Below, in pieces: positions 7,179 to 13,043 of a stretch of DNA of 16,878 nt. Numbering within the stretch: the stretch's first letter is position 1; every line of letters starts with the position of its first letter. The DNA is from JBCDBH01 sp039184055. GTDB taxonomy: Bacteria; Acidobacteriota; Thermoanaerobaculia; Multivoradales; J023. The notes under the pieces were generated by a model. The model saw nothing but the letters and a program-made list of their open reading frames with translations, made no database searches and was not told the DNA's origin. Location of the stretch: the NCBI GenBank assembly GCA_039184055.1, contig JBCDBH010000096.1, positions 1-16,878 of the forward strand. Reading direction: 5' to 3'. A program made the translations under genes and the position numbers.

Positions 7179-7314
7179 GATGTGAGCGGTTGAAGTCGGC
7201 GCAACATAGAAAAAATGGCGATTGGAACCGTTGAGATCGCCTCGAAATCTATTTCGAGCCGATTGCAACCGTTGCGAACGGCTTGAAATAGAAAAAATGG
7301 CGATCGAAACGGTC
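7179..7314. repeat. Degenerate 41-bp tandem repeat array in a divergent intergenic region
   Basis: Related blocks begin at 7179, 7220, 7261 and 7302, exactly 41 bp apart. GATTGGAACCGTTGAG (7220-7235) and GATTGCAACCGTTGCG (7261-7276) differ at 2 of 16 positions. The tail ATAGAAAAAATGGCGAT occurs identically at 7206-7222 and 7288-7304. The unit at 7220-7260 has a diverged tail containing the perfect inverted repeat CTCGAAAT-CT-ATTTCGAG (7241-7258). The last unit is only partial. The array lies between the aldehyde dehydrogenase and membrane-protein start codons. The period is not a multiple of three, arguing against coding. About four helical turns per unit would place each AACCGTT core on the same DNA face. 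Confidence 0.7.
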
Positions 7315-7399
7315 TTCATCTCAGATTTACAATGGCCGGCCTCATGGTCTAGAGCCACCGTTCAAGGAGTATAGCCCGCGGTCGAGATAGGCTCGCGGC

Positions 7400-7945
7400 G
7401 TGCACGTGACTGAAGTCATCGTTTATCTCACCGTCTGGCTCGCCCTCGTCTGTTTTCCGGCCGCCGCGGTCGGTCGGGCGACCGAAGATCGGCAGCTAGG
7501 CCGGTGGGCGCGCCGGGTCTGGTCGTTTGGCTGTCTGTTGTTCGGGCTCCACGTGGTGAGCGCCTTCGGGGTATTCTATCAATGGAGCCATGCCTTCGCC
7601 CTAGCTGAAACCGCGCGTCAGACCTTCGAAGCGACCGGCTTCGAGTCGGGCTCGGGGCTCTATCTGAACTATCTCTTCGCTTTGCTGTGGCTGATCGAGA
7701 CGGTGTGGTGGTGGTGGCGACCGGTGAGCTATCGGCGTCGATCGCTCGGGATCTTCCTGGCGGTGCAGGGCTTCTTCCTCTTCATGATCGTCAACGGCGC
7801 GGTGATCTTCGTCGACGGGCCGCGACGCTGGCTCGGCGTGGTGGTCACCACAATGGCGGTGATCGCGTTGGGTGTGGCACTGCGTCGTGAGAGAACACCG
7901 CGTCGTGAAAAAACACTGCGTCGCGAGCAGGGGAGAAGCGTTTGA
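7400..7945 (+). CDS. Small multi-pass membrane protein of unknown function
   Basis: The product is 181 aa with about five predicted membrane helices, near residues 7-24, 39-60, 87-106, 114-137 and 142-160, and a Trp-rich WLIETVWWWWRP segment. The C-terminus is a basic tail (RRERTPRREKTLRRE) encoded by 18-bp tandem repeats. I recognise no family. The start is GTG 7400; a stop at 7388-7390 prevents upstream extension. The Shine-Dalgarno is weak, since an AAGGAG at 7364-7369 is too far away. The stop overlaps the glycosyltransferase start by 4 bp, so the two are probably co-translated and functionally linked, perhaps in glycolipid or envelope glycan assembly (inference). Confidence 0.75.
   Translation: MHVTEVIVYLTVWLALVCFPAAAVGRATEDRQLGRWARRVWSFGCLLFGLHVVSAFGVFYQWSHAFALAETARQTFEATGFESGSGLYLNYLFALLWLIETVWWWWRPVSYRRRSLGIFLAVQGFFLFMIVNGAVIFVDGPRRWLGVVVTTMAVIALGVALRRERTPRREKTLRREQGRSV
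7880..7933 (+). repeat. 18-bp tandem repeat at the 3' end of the membrane-protein gene
   Basis: Three units of 18 bp (7880-7897, 7898-7915, 7916-7933) share a CTGCGTCGTGAGA-like start and encode LRRERT, PRREKT and LRREQG. The third unit diverges at its end into the GGGGAG that serves as ribosome-binding site for the next gene. The repeat keeps frame, so unit number could vary without disrupting the protein. Confidence 0.6.
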
Positions 7946-9264
7946 CACCAGACGCTCCACGGGTCGTGTCGATCACCGCCGGTGGCGCCGGGATGTTCTG
8001 CGGCAGCTGTATGCGCGACAACGCACTCGCGGCGGCGGCGCGACGGCTGGGGGTACCGGTGATGCTGGTGCCGACCTTCACTCCGATCCGCACCGATGAA
8101 GAAGATGTCACCAGCGAGCAGGTGTGGCTCGGTGGGGTCAACGTCTATCTCGAGGAGACCTGGCCGTGGATCGGGCGTCTGCCTCGGCCGCTCCGACGGC
8201 TGCTCGATCATCCACGACTGCTGCGCGCGGTGTCGAAGATGGCGCTGCAGACCCGTCGTGACGACGACGGCAAGCTGGCGATCTCCCTGCTCCGTGGGCT
8301 TGCCGGCCGGCAGGCGCCCGCGACTCGGGATCTCATCGACAACCTGCTCGCTTCTGAGCCCGAGGTGGTCAACGTTTCCAATTTGCTGGTGGCGGGCTTC
8401 GTGCCGGGTTTCAAAGACCGGGTCGAGATCCCCGTCGTCGCCACGCTCCAGGGTGACGACATCTTTCTCGATACGTTGAGCGCCTCGGACCGTCGCGACG
8501 CCCTCGCCGAGATGCGGCGGATCGCGAGTCGGATCGATGCCTTCGTCGTGTTCAGCCGTGACTACGCCGATCGCATGGCGACGCTACTCGAGATTCCCCG
8601 CGAGCGTTTCCACATCGTGCCGCTCGGTCTGAGCGCGCCCGAGACGTTTTTCGACGCCGAGCCCGCGATCGATCCCGACCGACCACCCACCGTCGGCTAC
8701 CTGGCGCGCATCTGTCCCGAAAAGGGCTTTCATCGCCTGGTCGAAGCGTTTCTCTTGCTTCGTCGAAATCCCGGCACCGAGCAGGCTCGTCTCGTCTTTG
8801 GCGGCTGGCTGGGTGCGTTGGATCGTGAGTTTTTCGACAAGCAGATGACGACGATTGACGACGCCGGCGCAAGTGCCGCGATCACTCATCTCGAGCTCCC
8901 CGATCGCGACAGCAAGATCCGGCTGCTCCGTGAGATCGACGTCTTTTCGGTGCCGACCACCTACCGTGAACCCAAAGGTCTCTACGTGCTCGAAGCCCTC
9001 GCCGCGGGTATTCCCGTGGTTCAGCCCGAGCACGGTGCCTTTCCCGAGCTCTTGGCGTCGACGGGTGGTGGTGTCCTCGTGCCACCCGACGAATCCCACG
9101 CTCTCGCCGACGCGCTTCATCAGCTGCTGATCGATCCCGAGCAGCGACGGCGTCTCGGCAAGGAGGGGCGGATGGGAGTGAACGCACATCAAACCGCCGA
9201 AGCGATGGCGCGCGCCACGATCGACGTATGGCGCCAGGTCGGTCGGTCTTATTCGGAGCCCTGA
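7942..9264 (+). CDS. GT-B fold glycosyltransferase (group 1 / GT4-like)
   Basis: The product is 440 aa. The N-terminal domain opens with VVSITAGGAGMFCGSCMRDN (8-27), a glycine-rich donor/acceptor loop with a CGSC pair. The C-terminal Rossmann domain has VGYLARICPEKG (251-262, including the basic Arg256 and Lys261) and EPKGLYVLE (343-351), the E-x7-E motif of GT-B retaining enzymes, then GIPVVQPEHGAFPE. It probably transfers a sugar from a nucleotide donor at the cytoplasmic membrane. Donor and acceptor are unknown. It starts with TTG 7942 overlapping the previous stop by 4 bp, with GGGGAG at 7930-7935 as ribosome-binding site. Its last 16 bases overlap the end of the convergent SRPBCC gene. 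Confidence 0.88.
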   Translation: MTPDAPRVVSITAGGAGMFCGSCMRDNALAAAARRLGVPVMLVPTFTPIRTDEEDVTSEQVWLGGVNVYLEETWPWIGRLPRPLRRLLDHPRLLRAVSKMALQTRRDDDGKLAISLLRGLAGRQAPATRDLIDNLLASEPEVVNVSNLLVAGFVPGFKDRVEIPVVATLQGDDIFLDTLSASDRRDALAEMRRIASRIDAFVVFSRDYADRMATLLEIPRERFHIVPLGLSAPETFFDAEPAIDPDRPPTVGYLARICPEKGFHRLVEAFLLLRRNPGTEQARLVFGGWLGALDREFFDKQMTTIDDAGASAAITHLELPDRDSKIRLLREIDVFSVPTTYREPKGLYVLEALAAGIPVVQPEHGAFPELLASTGGGVLVPPDESHALADALHQLLIDPEQRRRLGKEGRMGVNAHQTAEAMARATIDVWRQVGRSYSEP

Positions 9265-9716
9265 CTCTCGACGTACTGCCGGAGCGCGTCGAAGAGCTGC
9301 TGCCAACCCGATTCCAGCGAGCTGGCGCGTTGCTCGTCGATGTGTCCGAAGAGGGCGTCGCCGACTTGGAGACGGGTGCCGCCGTCGTGCTCGGCGAGCT
9401 CGATGGTGATGAGGGTGCTCAACGGGCCGCCGAACGCCGGGGTGCAATAGCCACCGAGGCTTAGGGAGCTCCCAGGGTCGATCGACAGCACGGTGTACCA
9501 GAGCAGACCACGATCGCCGTTTTGCTCGTAGAGCCGCCCTCCAGGCCATGGCTCGAGAGTGGTCACGGAGTCGCTTCCCAGGATTTTGAAGTCGCCGAGC
9601 CACCACAGCCCGATCTTCTCAGTGAGCGCGGTCCACACCTGCTCGGTCGAGGCGTCGATATCGATCTGAAAGACGTATTGCAGCGTGCGGCACGCGGATG
9701 TCTGGGTGGTGGGCAT
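9249..9716 (-). CDS. SRPBCC / AHSA1-family protein
   Basis: The product is 155 aa with the typical opening of activator-of-Hsp90-homologue-like START-fold proteins (VFQIDIDASTEQVWTALTEKIGLWW). It also has EPWPGGRLYE and TLITIELAEHDGGTRLQV strands, and a C-terminal helix ESGWQQLFDALRQYVES. Such proteins form a hydrophobic ligand pocket. They are very often encoded directly after an ArsR-type regulator, as here, but the ligand is unknown. It starts 3 bp after the arsR stop, with AAGGAG at 9723-9728 (minus strand) inside the arsR 3' end. It therefore belongs to a coupled two-gene operon. Its 3' end overlaps the glycosyltransferase gene by 16 bp. Confidence 0.9.
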   Translation of the reverse strand: MPTTQTSACRTLQYVFQIDIDASTEQVWTALTEKIGLWWLGDFKILGSDSVTTLEPWPGGRLYEQNGDRGLLWYTVLSIDPGSSLSLGGYCTPAFGGPLSTLITIELAEHDGGTRLQVGDALFGHIDEQRASSLESGWQQLFDALRQYVESQGSE

Positions 9717-9719
9717 GAC

Positions 9720-10079
9720 TCACTCCTTGTCACGACGAAGCTCCGCCTGAGCGTCGGCTTCGGCCAAGTTCTTGAGGCGATCGAGCTGGCCGGTGATCCG
9801 TTGGCGGCGTTTGTCGATCCAATGACGGCAGATGCGGTCGATCGGCACGGCGTTGAAGTGATTCCAACGCACCCGTCCGACCCGTTCGACGATGATCAGC
9901 TCGGCGGCTTCGAGCACGTCGAGATGCTTCATCACGGCGGTGCGACCGATCTCGGGGAGGAGCTCGACCAGTTGCCCAGTCGTACACGGCGCCTCGGCCA
10001 ACGCATCGAGGATGCGTCGGCGCAAAGGCTCGGCCAGAGCCCGCCACACACGATCATCATCGCTCGCTGCCTTCTTCAT
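9720..10079 (-). CDS. ArsR-family winged-helix transcriptional repressor
   Basis: The product is 119 aa from ATG 10079. It has the ArsR winged helix (VWRALAEPLRRRILDALAEAPCTTGQLVELLPEIGRTAVMKHLDVLEAAELI), a beta-wing (VERVGRVRWNHFNAVPI), then a helical tail typical of regulators paired with AHSA1/SRPBCC proteins. No metal-binding Cys cluster (ELCVCDL) is present, so it is not an arsenic sensor. An upstream in-frame ATG at 10097 would add six residues. The internal start is preferred because a TTGACC-N17-CAATAT promoter and a palindromic operator lie between the two ATGs and upstream, predicting transcription starting at or near 10079. It probably represses its own operon with the SRPBCC gene. 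Confidence 0.88.
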   Translation of the reverse strand: MKKAASDDDRVWRALAEPLRRRILDALAEAPCTTGQLVELLPEIGRTAVMKHLDVLEAAELIIVERVGRVRWNHFNAVPIDRICRHWIDKRRQRITGQLDRLKNLAEADAQAELRRDKE

Positions 10080-10114
10080 GTCACCATATTGTGACATGTT
10101 GAGGCGGAGGTCAA
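10078..10114 (-). promoter_or_regulatory. Promoter and palindromic operator of the arsR-SRPBCC operon
   Basis: On the minus strand, TTGACC (10109-10114) and CAATAT (10086-10091) are separated by exactly 17 bp. The inverted repeat ATGTCAC-CATATT-GTGACAT (10078-10097, 7-bp arms, 6-bp spacer) covers the -10 box and the predicted start point, an ideal position for autorepression by an ArsR dimer. The -10 box ends 6 nt before ATG 10079, implying a leaderless transcript. The -35 overlaps the TGA of the upstream regulator gene. Confidence 0.65.
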
Positions 10115-11748
10115 GAGCGACGACGAATCGTGGACATCAGGTCGTCTCGGCGCGTTGACCCTAAGCGGATCTCGATCCCGAGCTCTTTCATCCGTCGTCG
10201 CAGGCCGAGCGCCGAGACTTCGAGGGCGTTGGCGAGCGCTTCGACCGAATCACCCACTTCGCTTTGACAGGCTGCGATCTCGTCGGCATTGAGATCCTTG
10301 GCGTTGCGAATGCTTGGGTGTTTGGCGATCAGGTCGTAGATCGAGCCGCGTGAGATTCCTAGGCGTCGAGCGGCGGCGAACGGACGCCACTGCGTGGCGC
10401 GGAGGGCGTCGCGAAGCTCGGTTTCGCTGATTTGATCGGGGCGTCGGTCAGTGGGTGTTTCGCCTGATGGCGGAGCGTCCTTTGTGTGCTCGACGGGCCG
10501 CGCTTCATCGAGCAGACGTTCGACGGTGGGGCGAATGTGCACGCGGTCGCTACCTCGACTGCCGATCACCAGCTCGCGAACGACGTTACGGAGCTGACGC
10601 ACGTTGCCCGGCCATGGATGAAGCGCCAGACGGGCGATGAGCGGCGCGGGCATCCAGGGGCTACGACCCTGTGGTGTCGGGTCGAGCCGATCGCTCTCGC
10701 CGATCGCCTCGAGCTCGTGCCGGAGAAAGTGCACGATCAATCGACCGAGATCATCCCGACGCTCACGTAGCGGCGGAATGTCGAGCACGAAGCCGGCGAG
10801 ACGGTGGATCAGCGGCTGGCGAAACGAGCCGTCGGCGACGGCGGCTTCGAGATCACGATCGGTGGCGGCGATCAAACGCACGTCGCTCGGTCGTGGTTCT
10901 TCGGCGCCCAGGGGTTGGATCTGCCCGGATTCGAGCACCCGTAGGAGCAACACCTGGACATCGGGAGGAGTGTCACCGATTTCGTCGAGAAAGAGCGTGC
11001 CACCGGTGGCGCGTTCGAAATAACCACGTCGCGCTCGATCCGCACCGGTGAAGGCGCCCTTCGCGCTCCCAAAGAGCTCCGAGGCGGCCAGCGTGCCGGG
11101 AACACCGGCGAGGTTGACGGTCAGGTACGGCCCGTCGTGTCGACCACTGGCATGGTGCAGCGCCCCGGCGACCAGCTCCTTGCCCGTCCCGTTCTCACCA
11201 CGGATCAATACCGGCACGTCGAGATCGGCGACACGCGCGATGTCGTGGCAGAGCCTACGGATGGCGCTGTTGTCGCCCACCAAGCCAAAGCGGTCGAGCT
11301 CGGGCTCGGCGAGCGGATCGAGACGGTGGAGCAGGAGCACGATGCGATCGGCGAGCATCACCACGACGCCACGCTTCAGGGCGTCGACCGGTAGCGTGAC
11401 GGGCGACGTCACGACACGGCCATCGACCACGACCCGTGCCGAGGTGCCGGTCGGGTCGAGGCTCAGCTGATCGCCGTCGATCCTCAGATTGATGGCGGGC
11501 CGGCTGAGATGGGGATCCTCGAGCGGGCGCGGCACGTCGCCACCCGGTGCGATCAGCTCCGGCTCGAGCCGCGAAAGCTCGACCGCGCGACCCGATTCGA
11601 GCCGAGGCAGCGAGACGCGTTCACCGACCCGGGAGGGATCGGGATGCCAGAGCAACGTGAAACCAGGGGGTTGGGGCAGCCGCTCGGGTTGCCAGCCACT
11701 GTCGATGTGCGTTTCGGTACTGAGATGGAGCGGGCGGTCCTCGTTCAC
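10111..11748 (-). CDS. Sigma-54-dependent activator: FHA + AAA+ + HTH enhancer-binding protein
   Basis: The product is 545 aa. The N-terminal region (about 43-142) reads as a forkhead-associated domain (EDPHLSRPAINLRIDG, then VVVDGRVV and LKRGVVVMLADRIVLLL), so it should recognise phosphothreonine. The AAA+ core has Walker A GENGTGKE (184-191), the sigma-54-contacting loop GAFTGA (231-236), Walker B TLFLDEIG (Asp255-Glu256), PPLRERRDD (325-333) and sensor II HPWPGNVRQLRN (377-388). The C-terminus has a Fis-type HTH (about 442-475), followed by a second HTH-like segment (486-518). It would remodel RNA polymerase-sigma-54 at -24/-12 promoters. The GTG 11748 start is forced: no other in-frame start is visible upstream. 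TACAAT ends 6 nt before it. It is divergent from a perfect sigma-54 promoter. Confidence 0.93.
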   Translation of the reverse strand: MNEDRPLHLSTETHIDSGWQPERLPQPPGFTLLWHPDPSRVGERVSLPRLESGRAVELSRLEPELIAPGGDVPRPLEDPHLSRPAINLRIDGDQLSLDPTGTSARVVVDGRVVTSPVTLPVDALKRGVVVMLADRIVLLLHRLDPLAEPELDRFGLVGDNSAIRRLCHDIARVADLDVPVLIRGENGTGKELVAGALHHASGRHDGPYLTVNLAGVPGTLAASELFGSAKGAFTGADRARRGYFERATGGTLFLDEIGDTPPDVQVLLLRVLESGQIQPLGAEEPRPSDVRLIAATDRDLEAAVADGSFRQPLIHRLAGFVLDIPPLRERRDDLGRLIVHFLRHELEAIGESDRLDPTPQGRSPWMPAPLIARLALHPWPGNVRQLRNVVRELVIGSRGSDRVHIRPTVERLLDEARPVEHTKDAPPSGETPTDRRPDQISETELRDALRATQWRPFAAARRLGISRGSIYDLIAKHPSIRNAKDLNADEIAACQSEVGDSVEALANALEVSALGLRRRMKELGIEIRLGSTRRDDLMSTIRRRS

Positions 11749-11754
11749 CGCGTC

Positions 11755-11760
11755 ATTGTA
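11755..11760 (-). promoter_or_regulatory. -10-like element for the sigma-54 activator gene
   Basis: TACAAT on the minus strand matches the housekeeping -10 box at 5 of 6 positions and ends exactly 6 nt before GTG 11748. There is no convincing -35 box and no Shine-Dalgarno. The transcript would begin at or beside the start codon. Confidence 0.4.
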
Positions 11761-11790
11761 CGGTGCCGATCGACGTATGCATGACTGCCC

Positions 11791-11830
11791 GGCGTCGTCC
11801 GGCGTCGAGCGGCGTGGTTCGGCGTCGATT
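11791..11830. repeat. Four 10-bp tandem repeats; candidate upstream activating sequence
   Basis: Four consecutive decamers read GGCGTCGTCC, GGCGTCGAGC, GGCGTGGTTC and GGCGTCGATT. The period of 10 bp places each GGCGTSG core on the same side of the helix. The array lies about 73-112 bp upstream of the start point predicted for the sigma-54 promoter at 11876-11892, the usual distance for enhancer-binding-protein sites. It also lies upstream of the divergent activator gene, so it could serve autoregulation. The repeat is direct observation; its role is inferred. Confidence 0.55.
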
Positions 11831-11866
11831 TCTTGGATAAGTGTCGTGAAGACAAGTAAATACGGC

Positions 11867-11876
11867 GATCATGATC
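11867..11876. repeat. Palindrome GATCATGATC abutting the sigma-54 promoter
   Basis: This perfect 10-bp palindrome sits immediately before the -24 TGGCAC box and shares its last base with the promoter. It could be a regulator site, but a palindrome this short may be chance. Confidence 0.3.
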
Positions 11877-11892
11877 TGGCACGGCGGTTGCT
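11876..11892 (+). promoter_or_regulatory. Perfect-consensus sigma-54 (-24/-12) promoter
   Basis: CTGGCACGGCGGTTGCT matches the RpoN consensus YTGGCACGR-N3-TTGCW at every specified position. GG (11878-11879) and GC (11890-11891) are 10 bp apart, giving a predicted start at about 11903. The leader of 54 nt contains nested stems (11899-11904 with 11934-11939; CGCGGT 11908-11913 with ACCGCG 11920-11925), then AAGGAG at 11943-11948. It drives the two unrecognised genes downstream and faces away from the enhancer-binding-protein gene. Confidence 0.88.
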
Positions 11893-11956
11893 CTAAGGGA
11901 GGGTGCGCGCGGTCGAGACACCGCGACGAAACAACCCTCGACAAGGAGACCGTCCG

Positions 11957-12367
11957 ATGCCATTCGCCAAATTTTCGACCTCCAACGAACGCAACACCCC
12001 CGTGGCCGACAAGCTCGTCAGCGAGATGAACCTGCGGGTCAAGACGCCTGCTCAGACCCAGATCGCCAAGCTCGCCATCTCCGACCAGGGCGATGGCGAC
12101 GCTCGGGGCGTGCTCTACTATTGGACCGACAACGAGCCGCCGGTGTTGAAGGATTCGCCGACGCAGTGGGCGCACCACGCATTCACCGACAATGAAGACT
12201 ACGACGACGCCTACAAGCACGTTCTCGAGGTGCTGAACGGGCAGCGCGCGATCGACGGCGTCACCTTGACGCTGCAACAAGCCGCCGCCGCCAAGGTCGG
12301 TTTCGCCAATCGGAAGAAAGGTGATTTTCATCTCACCCTCTTCTTTCCGAGCCAGATGTCGCCGTAG
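11957..12367 (+). CDS. Unrecognised 136-aa cytoplasmic protein, sigma-54 controlled
   Basis: AAGGAG at 11943-11948, 8 nt upstream, sets ATG 11957. An in-frame GTG at 11903 coincides with the predicted transcription start and would translate the leader, so it is rejected. The protein lacks a signal peptide or membrane segment. It is mixed helix/strand, acidic in the middle (FTDNEDYDDAYKHVLEVLNG), with a Gln/Ala-rich helix (LTLQQAAAAKVGF) and a hydrophobic end (DFHLTLFFPSQ). I recognise no family. It is the first gene behind a consensus sigma-54 promoter and next to the divergent activator, so it is probably a main target of that regulator. Confidence 0.8.
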   Translation: MPFAKFSTSNERNTPVADKLVSEMNLRVKTPAQTQIAKLAISDQGDGDARGVLYYWTDNEPPVLKDSPTQWAHHAFTDNEDYDDAYKHVLEVLNGQRAIDGVTLTLQQAAAAKVGFANRKKGDFHLTLFFPSQMSP

Positions 12368-12394
12368 CGCAGCCCGATCGACTCAGTCATCTAG

Positions 12395-12419
12395 CGGGTC
12401 GGCCGTTGTGGCCGGCCCG
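12395..12419 (+). terminator. GC-rich stem-loop between the two sigma-54-controlled genes
   Basis: CGGGTCGGCC (12395-12404) pairs with GGCCGGCCCG (12410-12419) around GTTGT, ten pairs including one G-U. No T-run follows, so it is a weak or attenuating terminator at best. It could instead be an mRNA processing/stability element giving unequal expression of the two genes. It ends 11 nt before the AAGGAG of the second gene. Confidence 0.45.
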
Positions 12420-12444
12420 TCGTTCATGCGAAGGAGCACCAGCC

Positions 12445-13029
12445 ATGACATCGACCCCGTCCCCCACCACCGGCACTGCCTTTTGGATCGAGCTGGCTTT
12501 CGATTGGGACGCCGGACCCCATCCGACCCTCGACCAGCACCTCTTGCAAATCGGTCTGGCGCGTACGGGGTCGCTCACCGAACCGGCGAGTTTCGGTGGC
12601 TCGCTCCAGACTGGCGACACGCTCGCCTTCATGCTTTTCGACAACACCTCCGATTCTTCAGGTGGAGGCAATCCGCCGTATCGGATCCTGCAGAACATCG
12701 AGATTCTCTTTTCGCCGACCCGTGACGATCAGGGCGCCACCAGCCCGTTTGGCATCACCACCGGTCTGGCGGTGCGGCCGCGCTCGGGCGCCGGCCCGCG
12801 TCTCGACAGCACCATGTTCGGCTCCAGCCTCCCGGCTTGGCCGCTTTTCAACACCGATCCCGACGCCAACGAGCCGGCGCCCTTTCGTCTCGACAACCCG
12901 GGGCGCTACTTCCTCACCGTGCACGTGACGATGAGCAATGGCAACGAGCGACGGAGCTTTCGAGTCGATCCCGAGATGATCGTCAATAGCACCGGCTCGG
13001 GTGGGCCGACGATCGATCCGGACGCCTGA
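12445..13029 (+). CDS. Unrecognised 194-aa beta-rich protein, second gene of the sigma-54 operon
   Basis: AAGGAG at 12431-12436, 8 nt before ATG 12445, fixes the start; an in-frame upstream extension to 12406 runs through the intergenic stem-loop. The protein has no signal peptide or membrane helix. It appears strand-rich with many Asp/Asn/Gly/Pro turns: FWIELAFDWDAG, GDTLAFMLFDNTSDSSGGGN, DNPGRYFLTVHVTM, and a final RRSFRVDPEMIV. The closing strand pattern resembles an Ig-like or beta-sandwich edge, but no family is recognised. It follows the 136-aa gene after 77 bp with a hairpin between. It is convergent with the kinase gene (14-bp gap). Confidence 0.8.
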   Translation: MTSTPSPTTGTAFWIELAFDWDAGPHPTLDQHLLQIGLARTGSLTEPASFGGSLQTGDTLAFMLFDNTSDSSGGGNPPYRILQNIEILFSPTRDDQGATSPFGITTGLAVRPRSGAGPRLDSTMFGSSLPAWPLFNTDPDANEPAPFRLDNPGRYFLTVHVTMSNGNERRSFRVDPEMIVNSTGSGGPTIDPDA

Positions 13030-13043
13030 GGTCTCCGTCGCGC

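Noticed and set aside
7179..7314. CRISPR array
   Set aside because: Units diverge along their whole length and abut without unique spacers; no cas genes are present.
7137..7358. A 73-codon minus-strand frame across the 41-bp repeats
   Set aside because: The repeat period is not a multiple of three and repeated peptides are not preserved, so coding is unlikely.
7387..7405. Sigma-54 promoter at the membrane-protein start
   Set aside because: Only the GG-N10-GC spacing fits; the -24 box lacks CAC, and the start point would lie inside the gene.
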